DNA of 64,000 nt from Episyrphus balteatus (GCF_945859705.1 NC_079136.1:46349181-46413180), one strand, 5' to 3'. Shown: positions 1-11,850, counted from the stretch's first letter. The notes: a model not told the origin generated them from the letters alone. Program-made: numbers and translations.

Positions 1-469
1 CATTTTTTATTGAATAATAATTTAATAAATAAAATCATGAAGAACTAAGAAACACTTACAAAATGTTGGGATAAACTTGTTTTATTTGCATCTTCTTTAA
101 ATAGACCAAAAACAGCTTAGTTAAAAACAAAACTGTTAAATTTTCAAAGATGTTTTCGTAATTTAAAGATAAAATTTTATAAATTTTATTTTATTTATTT
201 TTTTTGATTTTTATTAAAATTCTTATAAAATTAATGTAAAAATATCTTTCTATGAATTTGAACATATGCGAAGTAGTGGTTTTTATTTTCAAAAAGTACA
301 CCCATATATTCGTTGTACGTATTTTTTTTGTTTTTTTTTTTTGAAAAAGTGGAGATACGGTTTTCTTAAAATAATTTTGAGAAAAACTATTTTTCAAAAA
401 AAAAAAAAAATAGCAACACGTACATCTTTGGTGTACGTCACCGGTTTTTAAAATTTATGGTCAGTTATA

Positions 470-502
470 TAGTTCCAGCCTGAAAAACTCAGGCTGGAAC
501 TA
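470..502. repeat. Perfect short hairpin (14 bp stem)
   Basis: TAGTTCCAGCCTGA is followed five bases later by its exact reverse complement, giving a 14 bp stem with an AAAAC loop in otherwise A/T-rich DNA. Its G+C content is well above the surroundings. It may be a relic of a small inverted-repeat element; no function can be assigned. Confidence 0.6.
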
Positions 503-3471
503 AATAAGCTACACGAAAAAATTAATTTTAAAACTTTTAAGGCTTCTTTAAAGTGGAAAATGTTTAAAAACATTTCTCACGATTTTGTATTAGAAAAATA
601 TTTTTTTAGAAGTAATTAACAGTACGTATGTACCTTCGAGTATTATAAAACCGTTTCCTTGATTTCTGACTTTCTCGTAAACGACTTAAATGTTTCCATA
701 AAATCGCTTAAGAAATCTTGATAATGAAATTTCAATTTTTATTTTTTTTTTATTAATATTTTCAAAGAGATCCACTGAATTTTGTATCTGTCCCGGGTTT
801 CGCTCTAATAAAAATCATTTCAGTAGTTTTCATCAATGTATATGAAAAGCTCGCTTTTTAAAAGAAATATTAAAAAACAAAAATAAATTGGAAATTACGA
901 AAAAACTACTGAACTAAATACCAAGAAAATCCGATCCGTAGTTAGGATATAGCTTAATGTACACATGGACGCACAGACGAACTGACACAGACAGTATTAC
1001 GAAAACTCTTTGGACTTCTCTACCCTCTCAAATGGTTTTGATTAAAATGTCGAAATATGTTCACGTTGGTGATGGTCTCCAAACAGTTATAACTTAATTT
1101 TAACGTCATTACACTTTTTGATCCTTCATTCTTATGGCAAATGAAATATTTTTGTCAAGCTTTAAGAAGATAACAGTTTTTTTTTTCGAAGATTTAATTC
1201 TTTATTTTAATTCTGAACTCATTACCCAAAAATATAGAAAAATATTCAAAAATTACTCTGATGCCATGAACAAGTCAATAAAACAACTTCGAAATTTGAA
1301 TGACCTACTTTTTACTTTCGATTTTATTACCAAAAAAAAATTGCTCTGTATGAAAACCTTAATAAACTTGAACTGAATAATCTGATATCAAATTGATTTT
1401 GTAAAATCCCACCGGAAATGCATCTCTCCGCCTAAAAAATACTAATTAATACACAGTCATTCAAGAGTTGTTCATTAGAACTTCAAACATTATAGTATTT
1501 TTGCCATATTTACAATCTACCAATTATGGACATATCCTGATATATTTTTTTAGAACAAAATTTTAATTAACCATCTGGCATTTGTGTTGTGCCTTGTGCA
1601 TATTGCAAATAGCCATTATGCTAAGGTATTGTGCAACTTCAATCTCTGTACAATAGCAATGGCATAGTTCGACGTTTTTGTGGTTTTGTTCGCAAAATAC
1701 CAATTGGCCCTCACAAAATGGCTATATGAAAGCGAAACGACTCTTGAAATTTTATGTCTGTGTGTGTGTTTGGGAAAGAGAACCGTTATTATGGTTTCAG
1801 GTAAAACAATTCAGTTTCTAAAATACTGTTGAATGACCATTAAATTAGAAACCCAATATCTCTTCTTTTACTACCGCACCACACCGAGTATATGTTCCAC
1901 AATCCACAAATGACGAAAGTGTGTGTATGAGATAGGTCAGGTATATAGGGTTGAATAAAATGTAAACCAAACGACCATCAACCAACTGCGATTTGCGGTT
2001 CTTTGTGAAACCTTTTTGCCAGCCAGATATTCCGATCGATTTGACAGTCATTATAAAGAGTCAGAGGAGGTGTAACTTCAGACTCCTTCGCCTCTTCAGT
2101 GGACTTTAATGTTTATCATTGAAATTGGTAGTTCTTCAAAGTCCCCCTCCGAAAAAAAAAACGATGGTGGACTATTTCCTCATTCCAGACTCAAACAGAT
2201 TCCCGACCCGACCAACCGACGACGTGGTTAGGTCTGTTTGTTTAGTTTCAGTTCGGGTTCAGGCTCGTGTTCTTGTTTCGTCTCCTCTTCCTGAAACGGG
2301 AGAGGGAACGAAGAACGGGCAAATATAATATGGATTTTCCGGTGAAAATTCGATTGTCTCTCTGACAAAATAATGAATTTTTAATTGGGTCGATGATATA
2401 GCTCCATATATACCCTCTCCGACATTCGGTAGAAGTAGATGATTTATTTCGCAAGAGATTGCAGACGAAAGGAAGAGGAATTATATTCGGAGAAGAAGTG
2501 TTGCCAGGAAATTAGTTTCATAAGAAATTCATAATGTTCGTCCTGTATATATTGTTTCGCTAATAAAGGAAAATCTCAAGTTGTGTGCTATGAATTTTCT
2601 CTCTTTTCCTTCCCATCCAATCCCACTTTATTCTAAACCTAGAAAAGGCGATGGAATGTTTGAGAGACGAAACTGAAAAGGAAGACCATGGTTGGAAGGA
2701 AGAAGATTTTGTCATTGTTCGCATTGCCATATTGACAGTTGTTGGTATTCTTTGAACAAATAATTTAAGTAAGTTTTGCGAAATTGCATTCCGCATAATT
2801 TACGAAAGGCAATGAGGCTTCGAAGAGATTTTGTCAAGCATTTTTTTGAGAGTAAATAGGTAGTTGAAAATATATAGAATGTAAATAAATGCAATTTTTG
2901 GTAGTAACAAGTTGTGTGTATGCTTTTTGGAGAAGAGTTTAAGGGTTTTCTAGGAAGAAATGTAAAGCAAGCACTTCTTGGAATTTGGGAGAGTTCAGGT
3001 GCTTGCAAGGGTTTCTGCATTTGGTTGCTGAGAAATTGCCACTGCAAGAGTACAAGAAGACTTTAACCAATCCTATTTTATAGTTTTTATTTTAGGTCTT
3101 TTATTTTTATTGTTGGCTTTTGTTTTTCGTTGAAATTTCAAAAGTTATGTTTTGGCAAATTTAGTGACAAAATTGAATTCAATGGGTACAATTTTATTGG
3201 AAGTCATCAGGTTTTAGAGAAACTGGCTATTTTCGAACGGAGATTATGAGAATGATTTAGTGCTTCGAACTGGTGTGCTGATGTTATCTTAAATTTTTAG
3301 AAGCGAGTCATATTAAATTCGAGTTTTTTTTTGTGAAAAGTGTGTAACTCTTCAGTCTACAATCTTTATATTTGATTATCATATAACAACAGTGTGTAAA
3401 GTCTCAAAATTGACGAATTTACTTCTTTCATTGATTGAACTATAAAAAAAACTATTATGAACAAATTACAA
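503..3471. other. Gene-free stretch
   Basis: I see no spliced or unspliced coding region here. The part from about 1.55 to 3.06 kb is less repetitive than its flanks, but the open frames in it are short and do not look like protein. No tRNA or rRNA was seen. Confidence 0.5.
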
Positions 3472-3610
3472 TAGCTGCATTCCTTTGAAAATATTTATCT
3501 ACTTTTTAGTACTTAAAGCTGCTTTGAACTAATTTTTCAGTATAGCAAAGTAGTTCAAAGTAATTTTAAGTACTAAAAAGTAGATAAATATTTCCAAAGG
3601 AACGCAGCTA
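3472..3610. repeat. Small palindromic MITE-like element
   Basis: A 139 bp near-palindrome begins TAGCTGC and ends GCAGCTA. The arms (about 60 bp each) carry matching stretches such as TTTTTAGTACTT and AAGTACTAAAAA around a short centre. The TA at each end is compatible with a TA target duplication. It has no coding capacity. Confidence 0.7.
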
Positions 3611-4285
3611 ATAAAATTCGACAAAATTTTCCTTTTGTTTTATTTTTTCTAGAATTTTTTTTATTTAAAAGTTGTTAATTTTCAAATTTAAAATTTCTAT
3701 TTAGATTTTTTTTTATCCAACATTTACCTATTAAAAATGTAATAGTATGGAAAACTTTTTACTTTCTTATCATTAAATTTATAGGTATTATTATTTTTTT
3801 TTTATAGGTACAACCATATAGGATTTATTTTTCCTTGCGAAATACACTAAAGTGCTAAAAATGCAATTGAATCATTTGTTTGCTTTCTAAAATTGAGTTG
3901 CATGTGAAATAAATTAAATTGATATGAACAAAAAAATTAATTTATGTGTTGCTTATGGTAAGCTGAGGATATTTATGTACTATGAAATATAGAACAATAT
4001 GTTGCACAAATGATACGAATGAGTGCTGGTAGATAAATAAAATAAAATAATTATTAAAACGGAAACCTTCAAAATGAAAAATATGATAACTCATTTAAAA
4101 GAACAGATTGGCTTTTAGACAACAACGTCAATAACCTAGATTATGTTAAATAAAAATTTGGCTTAAAGTTTAAGTCATAGTCTTTACTTTGGTTGAAAAG
4201 GATTTGTAGTTGTCTGTTCTATAAGTTTAGTCTTGACGTTTTTTTTTTCAATAATCATTTTTATCAAAAAAAAAAAAAAAACAAA
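3611..4285. other. Gene-free AT-rich stretch
   Basis: No coding exon, RNA gene or clear repeat boundary was recognised; only poly-A and poly-T runs and short open frames. Confidence 0.45.
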
Positions 4286-4496
4286 ACCGACTTCCATTGA
4301 TCAAAACTGGGTTTTATGGTTTTTCTCATAATTTCTATAGCCAGAACTGAACAAAATTAAAATGGGACCACACCGGCACCAGCTTTCCAATACAAAAAGA
4401 ATTATCAAAATTGATTCAATCAGTCCAAAGTTATGAGGTAACAAACATAAAAAAATACAGACGAATTGAATATCTCCTCCTTTTTGGGAAGTCGGT
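4286..4496 (+). repeat. Short interspersed element bounded by ACCGACTTCC / GGAAGTCGGT
   Basis: A 211 bp segment begins ACCGACTTCC and ends with the reverse complement GGAAGTCGGT, preceded by the motif ATATCTCCTCCTTTTT. A similar 3' end (CCTCCTCCTTTTTGGAAG) recurs near 18480. Ends of this kind are common in interspersed repeats of insect genomes. I cannot say whether it is a DNA MITE or the tail of a retroelement. Confidence 0.55.
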
Positions 4497-5254
4497 AAAA
4501 AGCACTTTTATGCAGTTCTTTTTGTTAGTCACTTTAAGGACCCGGATCTTATAGATAAAATATTTAAAATTTACCTAAATATTTGTTGCCCTGACTAACA
4601 GAAATTGAAATAATTTCAAAAAGAATCAATGTGGTATTGGGGAGGGGTCTACAAACAATTTTTTTTTTTTTTCATAGTTAGAAAATTTTATTTAATGTTT
4701 GGTTCTTTGATTACATTTTTCTGTAAAAACAAAAAAAAACACAAATTTCTGGAACTTAAATGCTCTCTTACTTATGGTAGCAGTCACTACAGGCGTTAAT
4801 CCTTTGACACAAAATTTTTAAAAGAATATAGGGTTCCGATCAGCCTCAACTAGTTATTTTGTTAAGCCTTGAACAATTTTTTTTTTTAAATAATTTAGTT
4901 CACAAACCTCATCGGGTGATACTAACGCCCAAACATTTTTTCATCAACTTCTTGATTGCTCTTCATTAAAAAAAAAAAATCTATCGAAAAATTAATATTT
5001 TGCTTCAAAAAAAACTCAAGTTATTCTAAAAATTTACGCACATTTCATTTTATCAAAATCAACTATTTTTCTTAAACCTGATTTTTCTAATAAACAGTCA
5101 GTTAACTGTCTGCCGAATAAAGATATTAGGCTCATAAACAATCTGATAACAACATTAAATTTTTCAATCAAGAAAGATCACCCAGAATACCAAAACAAAA
5201 TGTCAAACTAAAAAATATTTAAAACTAAACGTCAGTTTTTATTCATAACATTGT
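4497..5254. other. Gene-free stretch
   Basis: AT-rich sequence with no coding exon or RNA gene that I can support. Confidence 0.4.
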
Positions 5255-5490
5255 GCAAGTCGAAATTCTTGACAGGCGCGCGAATAACTGTTTCGCCCTA
5301 TTTCGGACCCGACAAATCCATTGGCATCATTAGTTTTTTGATTTATCGGTACGACTTCGAACAAAATTTTGTTTTAAAGTTTTTTCAATTATTTTGAGAG
5401 TTTCCCACTGTTTTTAGTCATTTTTCAACTAAAAACAATATTTATATTGCTAATAATTCTGCTCAAACGTTATTTGCTACCAGTAGAAAG
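5255..5490 (+). repeat. Left-end fragment of a foldback family (second copy at 29.5 kb)
   Basis: This segment (GTGCAAGTCGAAAT, then CCTATTTCGGACC, ACTTCGAACAA and CAAACGTTATT) matches 29511-29740 closely. At 29.5 kb the same sequence also forms the right arm in reverse. Here only one orientation is present next to the separate palindrome at 5500-6229, so the copy is either truncated or rearranged. Confidence 0.65.
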
Positions 5491-5499
5491 ACATTATAA

Positions 5500-6229
5500 A
5501 CAATTTTGAACAATTTATTTGAAAGTTTAGTGATTTTTTTTTAAATTAAAAAAAAATCGAAATTTTTTACACTGTTTATCGTTTTTTCGCTGTTTTTGTT
5601 CTCTTTTGCACAAATACATTGCATGTTTTCCATTAAAAATTAATTTAACTGTTAATTTAGTATTGGTTAAACTTCGACAGTCTATTGATATCATCGATAA
5701 CAAAAAAAATATCGAGTATATCGATACTTCACAAAGCAATCGATAGTTGTAATACTTCCAAATTATTTTACCACAAGGCTACCGATATTATCAATAGCTT
5801 TGAAATTAATTAAACACAATTTGAACTACAAGTTAAGTTTTCGTTTGACATTGGATGTAAACAACGCATTAACATAGTGTTTGGTAGATATCGATAGTTT
5901 CCATTGTCGATTGTATCGATAGTTTTAAGAAAAAACTATTGATAATATCGGTAGCCTTGTGGTAAAATAATTTGGAAGTATTGCAACTATCGATAGTTTT
6001 GTTAAGTATCGATATACTCGATATTTGTTTGTTATCGATAGACTGTCGAAGTTTAACCAACACTAAATTAACAGTTTAATTAATTTTTAATAGATAACAT
6101 GCAATGTATTTTTGCAAAAGAGAACAAAAACAGCGAAAAAATGATAAACAATGTAAAAGATTTCGATTTTTTTTTTTTAATTTAAAAAAAAAGATCACTA
6201 AATTTTCAAATAAATTTTTCAAAATTGTG
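5500..6229. repeat. 730 bp palindrome with TATCGATA-like motifs
   Basis: Two arms of about 295 bp (5500-5798 and 5936-6229) are inverted copies around a ~137 bp spacer. Shared landmarks are CCACAAGGCTACCGATATTA and its reverse complement, and GAGAACAAAAACAGCG with its complement. Both arms and the spacer hold many ATCGAT, TATCGATA or ATCGATAG motifs, the core recognised by DREF/BEAF-type factors in Drosophila. The arms have diverged by indels and substitutions, so this is not a fresh duplication. No ORF of note. Confidence 0.75.
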
Positions 6230-8507
6230 TAGGTTTTGTCAGTTTTTTTTTTTTTTTGTGCTAATTCTGAATTTAATCATTTCTTAACAAAACACAAAAC
6301 ACTCTTCACTCAAGATATTTTTGTAGGCTTCTTAGAACAAACAAAAGTTTTTCACCAATCTTTAAAAATTAACAAATTTTAAGTCAGCTATGAAAACTTT
6401 CTCAACCCTTTTAAATTTCAATGTCCTTCGTGCCAAACCTAAGCTAACATTAAGGAGGAGACGACAAATAATTTTAAATTTAATTTAAATCAGCTGAATT
6501 TTTAGTACATTTTTGGGATTTTAATTCAATTCCATCCAAAAAGATAATATTTTATTTTTCAATAGACTATAGCACTTGGAAAGACTTATTTAGTTTTTTT
6601 TTATCGTTCCACTGATTGTGACAAAAAAAAATCTGCAAGACTTAATTTTTAAATAGTCTCCTTTATCCAATAAAAACTCTTCAACATTCTTCTAACTACA
6701 CATCATTTGGAAAAGAGAATGGAGTCTATACTTCATACAGAATGAAAAATACACAGCAATTAATGCTCATTAATTATCACCTTCGCTTGGTGGAAGGTGA
6801 AGATTGCGACAAAACAAGAATATCCTTCTCCAGTTCGAGCCAGCAACAAAAAAAAATCCCTTTGTCGCCGGTTTGTTCTGATTTAATTTATCAATTTGCT
6901 GTTAATTATCCCCCAACTTCCCATTATCCCTTCCATCTACCTTTCCTAGCTACAACCTACTACCAACCAAACCTCCTAAACATATAGTTTGGAGTGATTT
7001 AAGGATTTAATTAAGTACAACCACGTTTTGCCATTTTGGAAATAGCATTGTCTATTTTCTTGTTTTGTTTTGTTTCATTTATCGAATCCAGGATCCAGGA
7101 CAATACTCTCATCATGTTCCAATAGATAAGATTCAGGGAAAAAGACGGAGAAAGACTGGGAGATATAGGGAAACTTTTTGCTACTGATTTTTGTTTGCGA
7201 TTAAGGAAGAAATCCGAATCCGGCCTGGGGGCTATAACGGAGACAGGTTAATAGCAGGTACAGGTACCATTTTGGCTGTCAATCGGAGATAAATGTTTTA
7301 ATTAATTTCCAAAAGCGTTGACTGTTTTCGATGTCGTAGCAGTTAATTCTGGTGCCATATTTCAAGGATTGAATGAATTGCAAGATTCTTTATCTGTATT
7401 TAGAATTTTATCTTCTTTTTTTTTTGTCCTGATGTTTGTTGTTGTTGTTTTTGGTGATGATGACGAAAGGTAATGGGCAAACGACCAGCATTTTGGCAAA
7501 TGATTTAACTTTATTATTCATTGGAATTGGATTTGTTTTGTGCGTGTGTATCGTATCAGCAGAAAGACTGGGGGAAAAAAAAGATTAAGACAAAGCAAAT
7601 TATTTAAGCGAAAATAGAATTACTTTGTTGTTGAGAAAAATTTATATGAGATATGACTACAGTATGTTTAATAAATATTTATTGAAGAATATAAACGTAT
7701 TAAGAAAATTCTTTGCCTTTAAAACAAAATTGAGAATAAAACCAACCTATTTTATGGAAAAGAAACCACTATAATTTACACTCAACTGTATTTTTAGTTT
7801 AAACAAAAGAGCTGAGCAGCGAACTTGATTTTATTAATTTTTTTTTCTCGTTCTTCTAATTATTCACTTTTAAAAAATGACGATGACTTAATTGAAAGAT
7901 AATAATGTCTAGTCATTGGATTAGTACAAAAAGTTAGTCAAACAAAATACTTTTAAATTTTTTATCGAAAAAAGGAATGAAATTCACTTTTTTATTTTTT
8001 TACTAAAAGTTTTTTTTTATATGGTCGGTCATAATTTTGAAAAAAGACATAAAAAATGTAAATCCTGAATGTATTTTGTTTTTAAGCTTAGAAGAAGTAG
8101 TATACATTAGTATTATATAAAAACTGTGTATGTAACTTACATGTAACATGAGAGTAACACATTAGTTTTGCTATTTATTATTTTGGTAAATAACTTTTTG
8201 TTATTTATATTTCTTAGTTGTAATGTGTTTGACACGATGATACTGAACAAATTTTTTTTTAAATTGATTCATAGTTTGAATTCGAAAGAGTTAAAGGGCT
8301 CTTAGTAGTTAGCAAAGGTTTTGGAGTTTCGATTTCTTAGGAATTTTAAAGGGCTTCAATTTTTTTTTTTTTTTTTTATTTCTGGTTTTAGAATTTAAAA
8401 CCTTTAGCTATCTTTAGAGGTTTAAATAGTTTTTTTTTTTAATTTTAACTAATAGCCAACATTGTAAGAAATTCGACAAATATTAAAAAAAAAGTATTTA
8501 ATGTAAT
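6230..8507. other. Gene-free stretch
   Basis: No coding exon recognised. The part at 6.65-7.6 kb is more complex in composition than its surroundings and may be regulatory. The rest is AT-rich with poly-T runs. Confidence 0.4.
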
Positions 8508-8602
8508 GATTTTTTATGATCCTGAACTTTGCAGACAATTTGTCTGCTGAGGTTTGGACAGCCACCAAAGTCGCAAAACTGGTCTGATTTTGAAAAATTA
8601 AA

Positions 8603-9740
8603 CGGCATTCGCTTCGTTAAATAAAAATCTAGGGGCGATATTTTTTAGTTTTTTTTTTATTTGTCTTAACAAAAAAGTTATGGCCAAAAAACGCAAAACC
8701 CACCAAAAAATTAATTTAAAATTTTTTGGACTTTCGTCACCACTGTAATAATGAACACATTTTTATAAAATAAACGCCATTCGCTTCGTTAAATAAAAAT
8801 CTAGGGGCGATATTTTTTAGTTTTTTTTTATTTGTCTTAACAAAAAAGTTATGGCCAAAAAACGCAAAACCCACCAAAAAATTAATTTAAACATTTTTGG
8901 ACTTTCGTCACCACTGTAATAATGAACACATTTTTATAAAATAAACGCCATTCGCTTCGTTAAATAAAAATCTAGGGGCGATATTTTTTAGTTTTTTTTT
9001 ATTTGTCTTAACAAAAAAGTTATGGCCAAAAAACGCAAAACCCACCAAAAAATTAATTTAAAAATTTTTGGACTTTCGTCACCACTGTAATAATGAACAC
9101 ATTTTTATAAAATAAACGCCATTCGCTTCGTTAAATAAAAATCTAGGGGCGATATTTTTTAGTTTGTTTTTATTTGTCTTAACAAAAAAGTTATGGCCAA
9201 AAAACGCAAAACCCACCAAAAAATTAATTTAAAAATTTTTGGACTTTCGTCACCACTGTAATAATGGACACATTTTTATAAAATAAACGCCATCCGCTTC
9301 GTTAAATAAAAATCTAGGGGCGATATTTTTTAGTTTTTTTTTTTTATTTGTCTTAACAAAAAAGTTATGGCCAAAAAACGCAAAACCCACCAAAAAATTA
9401 ATTTAAAAATTTTTGGACTTTCGTCACCACTGTAATAATGGACACATTTTTATAAAATAAACGCCATTCGCTTCGTTAAATAAAAATCTAGGGGCGATAT
9501 TTTTTAGTTTTTTTTATTTATTTGTCTTAACAAAAAAGTTATGGCCAAAAAACGCAAAACCCACCAAAAAATTAATTTAAAAATTTTTGGACTTTCGCCA
9601 CCACTGTAATAATGGACACATTTTTTATAAAATAAACGCCATTCGCTTCGTTAAATAAAAATCTAGGGGCGATATTTTTTAGTTTTTTTTATTTGTCTTA
9701 ACAAAAAAGTTATGGCCAAAAAACGAAAAAAACAAAAAAT
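8603..9740 (+). repeat. Left arm: seven tandem 171-175 bp units
   Basis: Units begin near 8603, 8775, 8946, 9117, 9288, 9462 and 9637 with CGCCATTCGCTTCGTTAAAT (CGGC in the first, CATCCG in the fifth). Each also contains CTAGGGGCGATA, AAGTTATGGCCAAAAAACGC and GACTTTCGTCACCACTG. They are almost identical, and spacing changes come mainly from T-tract length. This points to recent expansion by unequal crossing-over or slippage. The last unit runs into the ORF start ATGGCCAAAAAACGAAAAA. Confidence 0.9.
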
Positions 9741-9833
9741 TGAAAATGAAAATGAAGATAAAAATATAAGCAATCCTAATATTTATAGATCCCTAATATT
9801 TTCTAAATATTTAATGGAATATCTGATTCTGAT

Positions 9834-10616
9834 TTATTGGATATACAACTAATGTAAATGACAGCTCAAATATGATTTTTTTATATGGTGAAGATTATTT
9901 AACACTGTTTGAAAACAACTGGCTATGCAATTTTGTAATTGATTATTGTGCCAATTTATTTCGTTCAATGCGAAATAAGTCAAATTATATTGTCTAAAAA
10001 TAATGAAAATTGTGAAGAAAGCTTTTTTTCAAAATTGAATAAGGAATTGCGTGGTAAAGATGGTATTTTCATGCCATTAAACGTGAATGATAACCATTGG
10101 ATACTTTCCTACGTTGATTTAAACACAAACAATTTTTATGTATTTGATTCTGCTTGCAAAAATAAAAAGATGCCTGACATGTTTATTCGAAACTTTTCCT
10201 CAATATTTTCCAATGTTTTTCGAGAAACAAGTTCAAAAAGAACTTTCAAGTTTCAGACAAATGTTAAATACCCAAGGCAGAAAGATAGTTACAATTGCGG
10301 AATTTTTGTTTTGTATTTCATCCAAGAAATACTAAAGGGCAATCAAGCTATCATATCCAATTTTGATGCAGATAACTTTCGAAAAAAACTGCAAGTAGAT
10401 TGCATCAAAAAATCCCTCAACATCCATGGAAGATGTTTAGTTTGCGGTCAAGCAGAAGTCGGCAGGAAAACAGATTGGGTTCACTGCATTACCTGCAAAA
10501 AATGGACCCATTTAAACTGTTTGAACCACCTCAATAAAACAAAACATCAAATAGAAGATGATTACTTTATTTACAACTGTGATTTGTGCTCAAGGTGGCT
10601 AACCAGTAATGAATGA
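9834..10616 (+). pseudogene. ULP1-like (C48) protease plus PHD finger of the foldback transposon, frameshifted
   Basis: The long open frame from about 9939 to the TGA at 10616 encodes a SUMO-protease-like fold. The catalytic His is in NDNHW, Asp in YVFDS, the oxyanion Gln just before, and the nucleophile Cys in DSYNCGIF (about residues 53, 70, 114 and 120 counted from 9939). A C4HC3 PHD-type zinc finger follows (CLVC, WVHCITC, HLNC, CDLC; about residues 166-217). The expected start of the protease domain, ENNWLCNFVIDYCANLF, lies at 9911-9961 in another frame, so one frameshift separates it from the catalytic core. The reading frame further upstream is also broken. ULP1 domains are known in several DNA-transposon proteins. 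The protein probably belongs to the element, not to the host SUMO pathway. Confidence 0.8.
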
Positions 10617-10649
10617 GTACCTAAATATACGGGGTATATATATATAAAA

Positions 10650-11230
10650 AAAATCATATTTGAGCTGTCATTTACATTAATTGTATATCCAATAAAATAC
10701 TGTCGTGGTGGGTTTGGTGTGTTGTAATAGTTATTATTACTTATGGTTTCGTTTTCATTGAAACTGAGATTAATTGTTTTTTCGTTTACTTCAACTAGTT
10801 TTCCAATTTTTTCTTTTTTAGCATATGGCACTCTTTGGTGCTTGACCTTATCACGATTCCAACTTTCTTCGGAGTCTAAGTTATCAGGTTCATTTAATTT
10901 CCTCTTGTTTTTTTTTTAAGTTAACTTTGGGTTTGGGCAGATTAAGCTGTTTGAACGAGGGTCTATTCTTTCATAATTTATATGGATAAAACGACCAACT
11001 TTCAAACTTTTTTAGTTTTCCATTTTTATAATTTTAAAATAGTTTTCAACAGAACTATTTGTTTTGTGGTTTTCTAGATTTCCTAACACAAGTGTCCATA
11101 AAGGAATATAGGGAATCAGATATTCCATTAAATATTTAGAAAATATTAGGGATCTATAAATATTAGGATTGCTTATATTTTTATCTTCATTTTCATTTTC
11201 AATTTTTTGTTTTTTTCGTTTTTTGGCCAT
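10650..11230 (-). pseudogene. Decayed N-terminal half of the transposon protein, in the right arm
   Basis: On the minus strand a frame starts at ATGGCC (11230) inside the terminal repeat with a basic MAKKRKKQK stretch. It passes through LWTLVLGNLENHKTNSSVEN, then meets stops near 11012 and 10920. A further open piece, 10831 down to about 10660, ends in GYTINVNDSSNMIF. The same peptide is encoded on the + strand at 9834-9880 just before the ULP1 domain. So the inverted arms reach inward to about 9880 and 10650, and the right arm keeps about 350 bp of coding sequence that the left arm has lost. I do not recognise a complete transposase catalytic domain. Confidence 0.6.
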
Positions 11231-11563
11231 AACTTTTTTGTTAAGACAAATAAAAAAAACTAAAAAATATCGCCCCTAGATCTTTATTTAACGAAGCGAA
11301 TGGCGTTTATTTTATAAAAATGTGTCCATTATTACAGTGGTGACGAAAGTCCAAAAATTTTTAAATTATTTTTTTGGTGGGTTTTGCGTTTTTTGGCCAT
11401 AACTTTTTTGTTAAGACAAATAAAAAAAAACTAAAAAATATCGCCCCTAGATTTTTATTTAACGAAGCGAATGCCGTTTAATTTTTCAAAATCAGACCAG
11501 TTTTGCGACTTTGGTGGCTGTCCAAACCTCAGCAGACAAATTGTCTGCAAAGTTCAGGATCAT
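11222..11563 (-). repeat. Right terminal arm, about two tandem units
   Basis: This is the inverted counterpart of the left arm, with TATCGCCCCTAGAT and AACGAAGCGAATG repeated twice. It ends in the terminal sequence CTGCAAAGTTCAGGATCAT. Only about two units are present against seven on the left, so the arms have changed in copy number independently. Confidence 0.85.
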
Positions 11564-11573
11564 GATTTTTTTT

Positions 11574-11850
11574 TAATGCAGACAATTTTTTATTGCCAAT
11601 AATTTATTTTAATGCAAAATATTTTTATTTGCAATAAAAATTTTATTTTCAATGCAAATATTTTTCAGTTGCAATAACATTTTCTTTTTTAATGCAAAAT
11701 ATTTTTATTTGCAATAAATATTTTTTTTAATGCAAATATTTTTCAGTTGCAATAAAATTTTTTTCTTTAGGGCAAATTTTTTTCAGTTTCAATAAATATT
11801 TTTTTAATGAAAATTTGTTTCAGTTGCAAAAAACATTTTTTTGTTTAATT
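11574..11850 (+). repeat. AT-rich minisatellite with TTGCAATAAA / AATGCAAA motif
   Basis: Seven or so degenerate units of roughly 35-40 bp alternate AATGCAAATATTTTT with CAGTTGCAATAAA. The motif is nearly self-complementary (TTTGCA/TGCAAA). It begins directly after the target duplication of the foldback transposon, so it belongs to the flanking DNA. Confidence 0.7.

Larger units (their letters stand above)
8508..11571. mobile_element. Foldback-type DNA transposon (MULE/Rehavkus-like), 3.05 kb
   Basis: The element runs 8516-11563 and begins ATGATCCTGAACTTTGCAG; the right end is its exact reverse complement. It is flanked by an 8 bp repeat, GATTTTTT (8508-8515 and 11564-11571), consistent with a target duplication. 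The long terminal inverted repeats contain 171-175 bp tandem units: seven in the left arm and about two in the right. The centre encodes a ULP1-like cysteine protease with a PHD finger. Long arms with internal tandem repeats and an 8-9 bp duplication are known from Foldback/NOF and Rehavkus elements of the Mutator-like superfamily; that assignment is inference. The coding region is broken, so this copy is not autonomous. Confidence 0.85.

Noticed and set aside
8603..9740. CRISPR-like regular repeat array
   Set aside because: Units are 171-175 bp with no unique spacers, in a eukaryotic transposon arm; it is a plain tandem repeat.
9939..10616. Host SUMO protease gene
   Set aside because: The ULP1 domain sits exactly between the inverted arms of a transposon, lacks introns, has a PHD finger and is frameshifted; it belongs to the element.
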